Positions 1 to 7,248 of a stretch of 64,000 bases of DNA are shown here, piece after piece. The notes beneath the pieces are model-generated. The model worked only from the letters and a program-made list of their open reading frames with translations, did no database searches and was not told the DNA's origin. The stretch covers positions 1,736,001-1,800,000 of the forward strand of contig OZ220737.1 in assembly GCA_965116935.1 (NCBI GenBank), given 5' to 3'. Source of the stretch: VXYL01 sp965116935. GTDB taxonomy: Bacteria > Pseudomonadota > Gammaproteobacteria > Pseudomonadales > Azotimanducaceae. The first letter of the stretch is position 1, and each line of letters opens with the position of its first letter. Position numbers and translations under genes: made by a program.

Positions 1-670
1 GGTCGTCGTGCGGCCCGATCATGGCGGCAGCGCCGACGGCCGTTCCGGTCACCAGTCTATGGGCGACGTCGCGGGAGAGGCCCAGCTCCACACCGCCTTC
101 GATCAGCGCCTCGATGACCGCGAAGAAATATGCCGGGCCGCTGCCGGAGAGGGCGGTCACGGCATCGAGCTCGCCTTCCTCTTCGAACCAAACCGCATCG
201 CCCACCGCCCGCAGCAACTCCTCCGCTTCGCTTCGCTGCGCCTCGGATACGCCCGCATCGCCATAGAGGCCGGTGACGCCCTTGCCCACCAGCGCCGGCG
301 TGTTCGGCATGCAGCGCACGATGGCACTCGAACCGAGCCACGAGCGCAGGGCGGACACGGTGACGCCGGCGGCGATGGAGACCACCAGTTGCTGGGGCTG
401 GATGGCCCCCGCCAGCTCCCTCGCCACCCCTTCCATCACCTGCGGCTTGACCGCCAGCACAACAATCGAGGCTCCAGCCACCGCATCCATGTTGTCGAGG
501 GTGGTTCGAACCGGCGTATCGGCAAAGCGGGCAAGCTGCTCCGGCACCGGATCGCTAACGACTACGGATCGGCCCGGATCAGCATGCACAATGCCGGACG
601 CGAGCGCGAACGCCATGTTGCCCCCGCCGATGAAGGCGATGCTGCGATGCGGGGCGGGGTTTTGGCTCAT
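1..670 (-). CDS. proC: Pyrroline-5-carboxylate reductase, C-terminus cut by window edge
   Basis: This is the last enzyme of proline synthesis, reducing 1-pyrroline-5-carboxylate to proline with NAD(P)H in the cytoplasm. The N-terminus begins MSQNPAPHRSIAFIGGGNMA, which holds the Rossmann GxGxxA-type loop (GGGNMA). The family motif SGSGPAYFF lies near residue 178. The start chosen is the ATG at 670. The gene runs off the left edge of the window, so about 50 C-terminal residues should lie outside. It is followed in the opposite direction by yggS, the usual proC-yggS pairing in gammaproteobacteria. Identification is firm from motifs; only the missing end limits it. Confidence 0.93.
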   Translation of the reverse strand, partial: MSQNPAPHRSIAFIGGGNMAFALASGIVHADPGRSVVVSDPVPEQLARFADTPVRTTLDNMDAVAGASIVVLAVKPQVMEGVARELAGAIQPQQLVVSIAAGVTVSALRSWLGSSAIVRCMPNTPALVGKGVTGLYGDAGVSEAQRSEAEELLRAVGDAVWFEEEGELDAVTALSGSGPAYFFAVIEALIEGGVELGLSRDVAHRLVTGTAVGAAAMIGPHDD

Positions 671-711
671 CCAAAGTCCTTGCGTGCAATTGCCGCCTAA
701 GGCGGCGAACA

Positions 712-1401
712 TCATCGGCCCGTTCGTGGCGGTCTGGGGCCGAACAGTGCCGTGCCGATGCGAACCAAGGTGGAGCCTTCCGCCACTGCCACCTCGAAAT
801 CGCCCGACATGCCCATTGAAAGCGTATCCCATGAAGGCCCGGCGATGGGCGCGAGATCGTCGAAGAGGCGTCGCAAGCGGCGGAAGCTCTCCCGCGTGGC
901 CTCGCGGTCACCCTCCTTGGGGATGGCCATGAGGCCGCGAGGGCGAAGGTTGCCGAGCTCTTGGACTCGCGCCAGCAGTTCGCCCGTTTCTTCCGGGGCA
1001 ACGCCCGCCTTCTGCGGCTCGGCATCCACATTCACTTGCAGGCAAACGTCAAGCGTGCGGTGCGCGGCGGCGTTCAGACGGTCTGCCACCCGCACCCGAT
1101 CCAGCGTGTGAACCCAGTCGAAGTGGCGGGCGATGTCGCGGGTCTTGTTCGACTGAATGGCACCGATGAAGTGCCATGTGATGCCCTGATCCGCCAGTTC
1201 GCGAATCTTCGGCAGCGCCTCTTGCAGATAGTTCTCGCCGAAATCCTCGACTCCCGCGCCACGCAGGCCCGCCACTTCAGCGGCAGAGCGAGTCTTCGAC
1301 ACCGCCAGCAAGCGCACCACTCCGGACGGGCGGCCCGCCTCCGCCTCGGCGGCGCGAATGGCAGCCTCCACCTTGGCAACAGATGCAACGTCCAGCGTCA
1401 A
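712..1401 (-). CDS. yggS: YggS-family pyridoxal phosphate homeostasis protein
   Basis: This is a PLP-binding protein of the YggS/PLPBP family, a single alanine-racemase-like TIM barrel without known enzymatic activity that helps keep free PLP in balance. At 229 residues it matches the family length. Visible motifs are LLAVSKTR (the lysine that binds PLP), GENYLQEA, WHFIGAIQSNK and SMGMSGD. The start appears to be a TTG at 1401 because no in-frame ATG precedes the conserved N-terminus. It lies upstream of proC with about 40 bases between them and is divergent from pilT, so the 157-base gap likely holds both promoters. Confidence 0.93.
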   Translation of the reverse strand: MTLDVASVAKVEAAIRAAEAEAGRPSGVVRLLAVSKTRSAAEVAGLRGAGVEDFGENYLQEALPKIRELADQGITWHFIGAIQSNKTRDIARHFDWVHTLDRVRVADRLNAAAHRTLDVCLQVNVDAEPQKAGVAPEETGELLARVQELGNLRPRGLMAIPKEGDREATRESFRRLRRLFDDLAPIAGPSWDTLSMGMSGDFEVAVAEGSTLVRIGTALFGPRPPRTGR

Positions 1402-1481
1402 AGGGGCGATGTCGCACAGAGGATTGCGAGATTGTCCACTTGGCGAGCAAAGAAACTAGGGCGAACATTATAGGCAGGCGT

Positions 1482-1529
1482 AGCGCCGCTTCGCGGCGCT
1501 CTGGCAGTTTTCGCTAGCGCGAAAACTGC
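1482..1529. repeat. Two adjacent perfect hairpins between yggS and pilT
   Basis: Two inverted repeats lie in the divergent promoter gap. The first is AGCGCCGC-TTC-GCGGCGCT at 1482-1500. The second is an 11-bp perfect stem around TAGC at 1504-1529, built on GCAGTTTTCGC. Neither has a following T-run, so they look more like REP units or operators than terminators. A related hairpin (GCAGTTCGC-GTA-GCGAACTGC) occurs near 50168-50190. Confidence 0.6.
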
Positions 1530-1558
1530 TATGGTCCGTCGCATACGGGAAAAAAGTC

Positions 1559-2599
1559 ATGCAAATCAACGAGCTTATATCCACCTGCGTGGAGGCCGGT
1601 GCCTCGGACCTGCACCTCTCCGCCGGCGAGCAGCCCATCCTTCGCGTCGATGGTGACATCGTGCGTCTCGACCGGCCGCCACTAGAGGAGGCCGCGACCC
1701 TCGCCCTCATCCAAGAGGTCATGAACGACGATGCCCGTGCCACCTTCGAGGCCGGTCGCGAGGTGGATTTCTCCCACGAAGCGCCCGGCGCGGCACGGTT
1801 CCGCGTCAACGCCTTTCGGCACCAACGCGGCGTGGGTGCCGTGTTCCGGGTGATTCCGGCGGTGGTGCCAACCATGGAGTCGCTCAACATGCCGCCCGTG
1901 TTTCGCAGCATCGCCGACGCCACGCGGGGCCTCGTGCTCGTCACCGGTCCCACCGGCTCCGGCAAGAGCACTACGCTTGCGGCCATGATCGACTACATCA
2001 ACACGAGCCGCCGCGAGCACATCCTCACCATCGAGGACCCCATCGAGTTCGTCCATCTGCCCAAGAACTGCCTCGTGACCCAACGCCAACTGAATCGCGA
2101 CACCCAGAGCTTTGACGACGCCCTGCGTGCTGCCCTGAGGGAAGACCCAGACGTCATCCTGGTGGGCGAGATGCGAGACCTCGAGACCATCCGCCTGGCC
2201 CTCACCGCCGCCGAAACCGGTCACCTCGTCTTCGCCACGCTACACACGTCTTCGGCACCGGCAACGGTGGATCGCATCGTCGATGTGTTCCCCGGCGACG
2301 AGAAAGCGCTCATCCGCACGATGCTTTCCGAGTCCCTGAACGCAGTGGTTTCGCAAACGCTCGTCAAGCGCAGCGGCGGCGGGCGCGTGGCGGCGCACGA
2401 GATCATGCTGGCGAGCACCGCCATCCGCCACCTCATCCGCGAGAACAAGGCGGCGCAGATGGTCACCGCCATCCAAACCTCCCGCAGCTCCGGGATGCAG
2501 ACGCTCGATCAAGCGCTGGCGGAACTGGTGCAAAGCGGCGCCATCGCTCCAGAAACCGCTCAGGCGAAAGCCCGCACGCCGAGGCTCGCCACGGCATGA
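1559..2599 (+). CDS. pilT: Type IV pilus retraction ATPase PilT
   Basis: This is a hexameric cytoplasmic ATPase that depolymerises type IV pili and drives twitching motility. It is 346 residues, the usual PilT length. The N-terminal PAS-like region has GASDLHLSAG, the Walker A is GPTGSGKST at residues 130-138, and the Asp and His boxes (ILTIEDPIEFVH, GEMRDLETIRLALTAAETGH) and the C-terminal AIRNLIRE-like segment (AIRHLIREN) are all present. These favour PilT over PilU. No pilU follows, although pilT and pilU are commonly adjacent; a DUF192 gene overlaps its stop instead. No other pilus genes are in the window. Confidence 0.95.
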   Translation: MQINELISTCVEAGASDLHLSAGEQPILRVDGDIVRLDRPPLEEAATLALIQEVMNDDARATFEAGREVDFSHEAPGAARFRVNAFRHQRGVGAVFRVIPAVVPTMESLNMPPVFRSIADATRGLVLVTGPTGSGKSTTLAAMIDYINTSRREHILTIEDPIEFVHLPKNCLVTQRQLNRDTQSFDDALRAALREDPDVILVGEMRDLETIRLALTAAETGHLVFATLHTSSAPATVDRIVDVFPGDEKALIRTMLSESLNAVVSQTLVKRSGGGRVAAHEIMLASTAIRHLIRENKAAQMVTAIQTSRSSGMQTLDQALAELVQSGAIAPETAQAKARTPRLATA

Positions 2600-3123
2600 A
2601 CGCCGGCAAGATCGTCGCCATCGTCGCCACCGTTCTCGCGGCTTGCGCCGACGCCCGCGAGTTCGTGCGGAGCCCCGACTGCGCCGGCATCGACCGCGCC
2701 GCATTGCCAACGGTGGAGCTCGAAATCCTGCTGCCGCCGCGCCGCGTGACCATCACCGTCGAAGTGGCGCAAACCCCCGCCCGACACGCCCAAGGCCTCA
2801 TGTGTCGCAAGGACGACGGTGCCGCCATGCTCTTCGCGTTCGACGCCGAGGCGCTGCGCAGCTTCTGGATGTTCAACACGTTCATCGCGCTCGACGTCAT
2901 CTACCTGGACGCGGACCGGCAGCCGGTCGCCGCCATGACCATGCAGCCCTGCCCGCGCCCGCAAGGCGCGTCAAACTCGGACTGGCAGACGCAATGCCAA
3001 GAGGCTTCGAGCAGCTACACCTCGAACGTCCCGGCGCGGTACGCCATCGAGCTCCCAGCCGGCTGGCTCGCGGAGCGCGGCTTGCCGCTCAACCGGTTTG
3101 CCTCCATGCGATTCCGCTGGTGA
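2596..3123 (+). CDS. DUF192 family exported protein
   Basis: This 175-residue protein has an N-terminal hydrophobic stretch (KIVAIVATVLAACADA) that looks like a signal peptide or lipoprotein signal. The DUF192 core follows: a strand-rich domain with the QTPARHAQGLMCRK and FWMFNTFIALDVIYLD signatures. The biochemical role of DUF192 is not established. Its ATG overlaps the pilT stop (ATGA), so the two are probably translationally coupled, but a functional link to pili is only inference. Four cysteines after the signal could form disulfides in the periplasm. Confidence 0.85.
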   Translation: MNAGKIVAIVATVLAACADAREFVRSPDCAGIDRAALPTVELEILLPPRRVTITVEVAQTPARHAQGLMCRKDDGAAMLFAFDAEALRSFWMFNTFIALDVIYLDADRQPVAAMTMQPCPRPQGASNSDWQTQCQEASSSYTSNVPARYAIELPAGWLAERGLPLNRFASMRFRW

Positions 3124-3217
3124 GGGTGCTTGAGCCAAACGACCTCCCTGCTCCCGCAACGCAAGCGAACGTGGCAAACTCCGCCTAGGGATCAGGCTCG
3201 TCTTGAGGAGAAGTCGG

Positions 3218-3454
3218 ATGAGCGAACACACAGGCCAAGTCACCCGCTGGGTCGGTCTCACCCTGTTCTTCGGCGGCGTCGTTGCCCTCATCGGCTACGG
3301 CCTGTACGGGCTGTTGGCGGACGCCGAGGCACCCTCGATCGTCAAGTTCGGCGTGCTCGCCCTCTACGGCGGGCTGGCCGTGCTTGGCCTGCTGGCGCTT
3401 CGGCAGCGCCTTATCGTGCGGCGCACCGACAGATACCGCGACATCGAAATCTAG
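3218..3454 (+). CDS. Small two-helix membrane protein
   Basis: I do not recognise a family. The 78-residue product has two predicted membrane segments, roughly residues 12-34 (LTLFFGGVVALIGYGLYGLL) and 44-64, followed by an arginine-rich tail (RQRLIVRRTDRYRD) that should face the cytoplasm. The ATG at 3218 is preferred over an upstream TTG because a GAGGAG ribosome site sits at 3205-3210 at good spacing. It is followed 9 bases later by the YbjQ gene, so the two probably form one transcript. Confidence 0.75.
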   Translation: MSEHTGQVTRWVGLTLFFGGVVALIGYGLYGLLADAEAPSIVKFGVLALYGGLAVLGLLALRQRLIVRRTDRYRDIEI

Positions 3455-3463
3455 GAGCTTGCG

Positions 3464-3784
3464 ATGCTGGTTGTCACCACAGAGACCGTTGCGGGGCGGC
3501 AAATCACCGAATCCCTCGGCCTCGTGCGCGGCAACACCATCCGCGCCCGCCACGTCGGCAAGGACATCATGGCGGGCCTGCGCACCTTGGTGGGCGGCGA
3601 AATCCACGAGTTCACCAAACTCGTCGCCGAAAGCCGCGAACAGGCCCTCGACCGAATGATCGACGAAGCCAGATCCCTAGGCGCCGACGCGGTGGTAGGC
3701 ACCCGCTTCACCACTTCCGTAATCATGGGCGGCGCCGCCGAACTCCTGGCCGTCGGCACGGCGGTGAAGCTGGCGGAGCCGTAG
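3464..3784 (+). CDS. YbjQ/UPF0145 family protein
   Basis: This 106-residue protein matches the YbjQ family: the start MLVVTTETVAGRQI, the central RARHVGKDIMAGLRTLVGGE and the GADAVVGTRF motif are characteristic. Family members form small pentamer-like assemblies and have been called heavy-metal-binding-like, but no role is established. Its stop codon (TAG at 3782-3784) lies inside the left arm of a palindromic repeat at 3781-3857, so the repeat was either inserted right at the gene end or trimmed its C-terminus. Confidence 0.88.
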   Translation: MLVVTTETVAGRQITESLGLVRGNTIRARHVGKDIMAGLRTLVGGEIHEFTKLVAESREQALDRMIDEARSLGADAVVGTRFTTSVIMGGAAELLAVGTAVKLAEP

Positions 3785-3857
3785 GGGACGGGCTTGTCCC
3801 GTCCCGTGCCGAGTTCATCGCCAGTTCAAGACGGGACGGGACAAGCCCGTCCCCTAC
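3781..3857. repeat. REP-like inverted repeat pair, family A
   Basis: Two perfect 27-bp arms (3781-3807 and 3831-3857) begin GTAGGGGACGGGCTTGTCCC and are separated by 23 bases. Each arm carries its own internal palindrome GGGACGGG/CTTGTCCC. The same unit recurs at 6756-6833, 7105-7182, 7228-7248, 62029-62098 and 63519-63544. It sits between the convergent YbjQ and GST genes and could act as a bidirectional terminator. Confidence 0.9.
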
Positions 3858-3866
3858 AACAATAGG

Positions 3867-4496
3867 TCAAGCCTGGGCGCTGGGCCGCGCCGCCACCTCC
3901 GCATACCAGCGCTGCGCGTTCGGATGTTCGTCGCCAAGCCTCATGCCCGTCCACTTGGCGAAGTCCACGACGCAGAAGGCGGTGATGTCGGCGATGGAAA
4001 AGGTCTCGCCGGCAACGTAGCGGGAGTCCGCGAGGGTCGCATCCAAGCTCGCAAAGAACCGCGCCGTGCCGTTGCGCCCGCGTTCCACCAGCGCCTCGAT
4101 GGCCTGCACCCCGTCGGTGCCCTGCGTCGCCCTGTTGGCAAACACCGGGTTCGAGTTGCGGAACGCCTCGGCCACAGAAAGCAGCCCATCGAACTCCATG
4201 TGCCGTTCCGCCGACTCGATCAGCGCCATGGACTTGGCGTCCGTGCCCATCAGGTTCGGCTCCGGGTGCGTCTGCTCGAAATAGCGGCTGATGGCCACCG
4301 ACTCATCGATCACCGTGCCGTCATCCAGCACCAGCGTCGGCAGCAAGCCCCGAGGATTGATGGCCTTGAACTCGTCCGACAGGTTTTCCCCAGACGGAAT
4401 GTCCACCTGCACCGTCTCGATCTCGATCCCCTTCTCGGCCAGGAACATCCTGAGCCGCCGCGGATTCGGCGCCTGCTTCATGTCATAGAGCTTCAC
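3867..4496 (-). CDS. Glutathione S-transferase family protein
   Basis: This 209-residue cytoplasmic protein has the two GST domains. The N-terminal thioredoxin-like fold starts KLYDMKQAPNPRRLR and has the cis-proline segment NPRGLLPTLVLDDG and the glutathione-contacting DESVAISRYFE. The helical C-terminal domain contains AGETFSIADITAF, the conserved N-capping box. The start is a GTG at 4496 with a GGAGG site just upstream; a longer reading to 4817 has no GST-like sequence. The substrate cannot be predicted. Confidence 0.88.
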   Translation of the reverse strand: MKLYDMKQAPNPRRLRMFLAEKGIEIETVQVDIPSGENLSDEFKAINPRGLLPTLVLDDGTVIDESVAISRYFEQTHPEPNLMGTDAKSMALIESAERHMEFDGLLSVAEAFRNSNPVFANRATQGTDGVQAIEALVERGRNGTARFFASLDATLADSRYVAGETFSIADITAFCVVDFAKWTGMRLGDEHPNAQRWYAEVAARPSAQA

Positions 4497-4826
4497 TCGC
4501 TTTCCCCTCCGTAAATGACGCGCACGCAACCCCACCGGCCCATGCAACAGCGCCGAAGCATAGCGCGTGCCAGGAGACAACGCGGCTGGAGTTCCCGCGA
4601 AAACGGGCGAGGACGCCCTTTCTGGCGGTGGTGGGGTCGAAAGGCACCTGGCACTTCGGGGGGAGCAGCCGAAGGTGGCTACGCGTAGCAAGACCCGAAC
4701 GCTGACGGCCGTCCAGTGCACCTGTGATGGCGGCGCAGGCTGAACGCAGTCGCCCAACCCAGCGGCATGGCGGGAGACTTGAGCGATGGGCAGTTCGCCT
4801 CGGCGAACCGCTTGCACTCGCGGGGA
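4497..4826. other. Intergenic stretch without recognised gene
   Basis: About 330 bases between the GST start and the HEPN gene end. It should contain the GST promoter. I see no convincing coding sequence, terminator or family repeat here. Confidence 0.5.
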
Positions 4827-5213
4827 TCATATCCCTGCCTCGGCCCATGCGAAGGTGGCTTCCGCGATGGCAAGGGCATCTTGGTACTCGTGCTCCGCCG
4901 TCGGCACATCGAGGGGATAGCGAGCGTTGCTCGCGTAATGCGTCAAAGCGCCAGAGCGTCGCACGGCATCGGGAATGTCCTCTCCGTGTTTCTCTAGGAT
5001 CGCTAGAAGGCGGGTCAGGTCGTGTGTGAAGGGGAACTCGATCCCTCTGGCCACGAAGACCGCCTTGATGGCCTTCTCGGCAGCTTGCTGAGCGTCGAAG
5101 CACAGATCCTCCAAGTACACGTCGGGGATTCGGTTCTTCGCAATTGCCAAGTTGCTCCTTGCGCGGTTCATCCACTCGCGCGGGTCACTCGCGGGGCTAA
5201 GCTCAGCGCTCAT
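4827..5213 (-). CDS. HEPN-domain protein, probable toxin of HEPN/MNT pair
   Basis: This 128-residue all-helical protein has the HEPN signature: ARSNLAIAK near the N-terminus, CFDAQQAAEKAIKAVFV in helix 2, and HDLTRLLAIL followed by YASNARYPLD. HEPN proteins paired with minimal nucleotidyltransferases are known toxin-antitoxin modules in which the HEPN partner is typically an RNase that the MNT partner inactivates. The RLLAILEKH segment could supply an R-x(6)-H type pair, but this is only a visual match. It overlaps the upstream nucleotidyltransferase gene by 11 bases, which supports a coupled operon. Confidence 0.85.
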   Translation of the reverse strand: MSAELSPASDPREWMNRARSNLAIAKNRIPDVYLEDLCFDAQQAAEKAIKAVFVARGIEFPFTHDLTRLLAILEKHGEDIPDAVRRSGALTHYASNARYPLDVPTAEHEYQDALAIAEATFAWAEAGI

Positions 5214-5547
5214 ACACTACTCTGCCTTCCTGCAGCGCTGGCTTGACCACAAGCGCATGGCTGGTCCGCATGCTGGCGACCTCGCGTGGCGTCACCATCA
5301 CCACATCCACAGCGGCTTCGACCCCCCAGAGTCTGGCGTATATGCCCTCAACTTCCTTTGCCCGGCTGGTTGTGTCCTTGACCACTAGCAAGTCGATGTC
5401 GCTGTTCGGACCCATCTCTCCCCGAGCGGCGGAACCGAACAGCACGATTTTCTCTGGGGACGCGGCGTCGACGACACGCCGGACGACATCCGCCAACACC
5501 TCCGGATCCACCTTTCCGTCAGTGCATCGTGTTGCCCACACAGTCAT
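5203..5547 (-). CDS. Minimal nucleotidyltransferase (MNT) antitoxin
   Basis: This 114-residue protein carries the polymerase-beta-type nucleotidyltransferase core: KIVLFGSAARGEMGPNSDID, with GSxxRG and the paired DxD metal ligands, then a third acidic strand (VDVVMV). In known HEPN/MNT modules this protein adds nucleotides to its HEPN toxin and so silences it. The active-site residues look intact. It is the upstream gene of the pair, as is common for antitoxins, though gene order varies in this class. Confidence 0.87.
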   Translation of the reverse strand: MTVWATRCTDGKVDPEVLADVVRRVVDAASPEKIVLFGSAARGEMGPNSDIDLLVVKDTTSRAKEVEGIYARLWGVEAAVDVVMVTPREVASMRTSHALVVKPALQEGRVVYER

Positions 5548-5550
5548 CGA

Positions 5551-5754
5551 TCATCTCCCGACTTCCCATGGCGTGGCGCGTCGCGCATTTCTATCGGCCG
5601 CTTCAGGGGCATCGACGCTCAGATAGCGGATCGGCTCTTGCACACGGGCTCGGTCCGCACAGTTGCTGAAGACGCGAATAGTCTCAACCCGCATGGGCTC
5701 GCTGAACTGCGGCCCGGTGAGGATTTGGCCTTCCTGAAGTGTTGCCGTGGTCAA
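5551..5754 (-). pseudogene. Short fragment resembling the N-terminus of an SNF2-type helicase protein
   Basis: A 67-codon reading frame ends 3 bases before the MNT gene. Its start, LQEGQILTGPQFSEPMRVE, resembles the conserved leader of large SNF2/DUF3883-type helicases (a pattern of GQ..xGPxFxEPxRV). Nothing of the helicase itself follows. It may be a gene remnant left when the HEPN/MNT pair moved in, or a short independent gene. The match is from memory of the family and is weak. Confidence 0.35.
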
Positions 5755-5882
5755 TGGTCTTCGGTGTGTACCTTTCCCGAATCGTAGCAGGCAGGGCGCA
5801 TCGATTGGACGAATTACAATTCGCGCTGCGCACCGCCAAGCCGGGGTGTAACTCGATAATGGCCCGCGAAGGAGAGAACGAC

Positions 5883-6749
5883 ATGTCCTATGTGCATCCG
5901 GAATATCTCATTTCTGTGCAGGAGCTTGCCGGGGATATCGACAAATCGGGGCGGCGGATTCTCGATGCGACGGTGTTTCTGACGCCGGCGCCGACGTCGG
6001 GATATCGGGCGGAGTCTGGGCAAGGGAAGTTTGACGAGGGGCACATTCCGGGGGCCGTGTTTCTGGACTTGATTCGGGCGGCTTCGGACACCTCGACTGG
6101 GCTCGGGTTCAGCTTGCCGCCGGTGGCGCAGCTTGAGGGGCTGTTCGGTTCGCTCGGCATTGGCAACGACACCGAGGTCGTGCTCTACAGCACGGGGCAC
6201 ATGATGTGGGCGACCCGGGCCTGGTGGCTGTTCCATTACTGCGGCCATGCCAACGTTCGGGTGCTCGACGGTGGGTTCGGGGCGTGGCGGGATGCGGGGT
6301 CGCCGGTCTCCACGGAGACGGCCCTGCCGGCGCCGCGCAACTTCCGGGCGCAGGCGAATCCGGATCTGTTCGTGGACAAGGAAGGCGTGCTGGCCGCCAT
6401 AGGCGATTCCGCCACCTGTACGGTCAACGCCTTGTCGCCGGACGTGTACGCCGGGCAGGGCGAGTTCTCCTACGGGCGGCGCGGGCACATCACGGGCAGC
6501 ATCAATCTTCACTTCGACGACTTGCTCGACAACGGGCACTTCAAGGATGCCGACGCGTTGCGGACGGCGCTCGATGCGAAGGGGCTCTTGACGGCGCCGA
6601 GGGTGATTTCCTATTGCGGCGGCGGCATCTCGGCGACGGTGGATGCCTTGGCGTGCCTGTTGGTGGGACAGTCGAATGTGGCGGTGTACGACGGCTCGAT
6701 GGCGGAGTGGGTGCGCGATGAGTCTTTGCCAATGGAGACTGGCTCCTAG
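5883..6749 (+). CDS. Tandem-rhodanese sulfurtransferase
   Basis: This 288-residue protein has two rhodanese domains in the usual thiosulfate/3-mercaptopyruvate sulfurtransferase arrangement. The inactive N-terminal domain has GHIPGAVFLDL and the second has the active-site loop VISYCGGGISAT, whose Cys carries the persulfide. A CGGG loop is closer to mercaptopyruvate sulfurtransferases (CGSG) than to thiosulfate ones (CRKG). The ATG at 5883 is preferred because AAGGAGAG precedes it; an upstream reading from 5739 has no family sequence. The last 98 bases are duplicated downstream at 7001-7098. Confidence 0.9.
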   Translation: MSYVHPEYLISVQELAGDIDKSGRRILDATVFLTPAPTSGYRAESGQGKFDEGHIPGAVFLDLIRAASDTSTGLGFSLPPVAQLEGLFGSLGIGNDTEVVLYSTGHMMWATRAWWLFHYCGHANVRVLDGGFGAWRDAGSPVSTETALPAPRNFRAQANPDLFVDKEGVLAAIGDSATCTVNALSPDVYAGQGEFSYGRRGHITGSINLHFDDLLDNGHFKDADALRTALDAKGLLTAPRVISYCGGGISATVDALACLLVGQSNVAVYDGSMAEWVRDESLPMETGS

Positions 6750-7000
6750 CGCCCGGTAGGGGCGGGGCTTGTCCCCGCCCGCGTTGAATGCGTCGATAAA
6801 CTCGACACGGGACGGGACAAGCCCGTCCCCTACGAGGAAATGCGTCTTGAGCGCACCGATGGATTCGGCGCGGGCCTCGTAGGGGCGGGGCTTGTTCCCA
6901 CCCGGCTCGGATGCAACGAAACCGCCTCGGCTCGGCACGACGGGCGACCACAAGGGTCGCCCCTACGAGGCCCGTCGGAAGGCGCCGTGGTATGTTGCCT

Positions 7001-7098
7001 CGTGCCTGTTGGTGGGACAGTCGAACGTGGCGGTGTACGACGGCTCGATGGCGGAGTGGGTGCGCGACGAGTCTTTGCCAATGGAGACTGGCTCCTAG
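7001..7098 (+). pseudogene. Duplicated 3' fragment of the sulfurtransferase gene
   Basis: This repeats the sequence coding for the final residues CLLVGQSNVAVYDGSMAEWV onward, including the original stop codon. It has no start, no catalytic loop and no domain. It was produced by the 349-bp tandem duplication described for 6652-8718. Confidence 0.85.
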
Positions 7099-7248
7099 CG
7101 CCCGGTAGGGGCGGGGCTTGTCCCCGCCCGCGTTGAATGCGTCGATAAACTCGACACGGGACGGGACAAGCCCGTCCCCTACGAGGAAATGCGTCTTGAA
7201 CGCACCGATGGATTCGGCGCGGGCCTCGTAGGGGCGGGGCTTGTCCCC

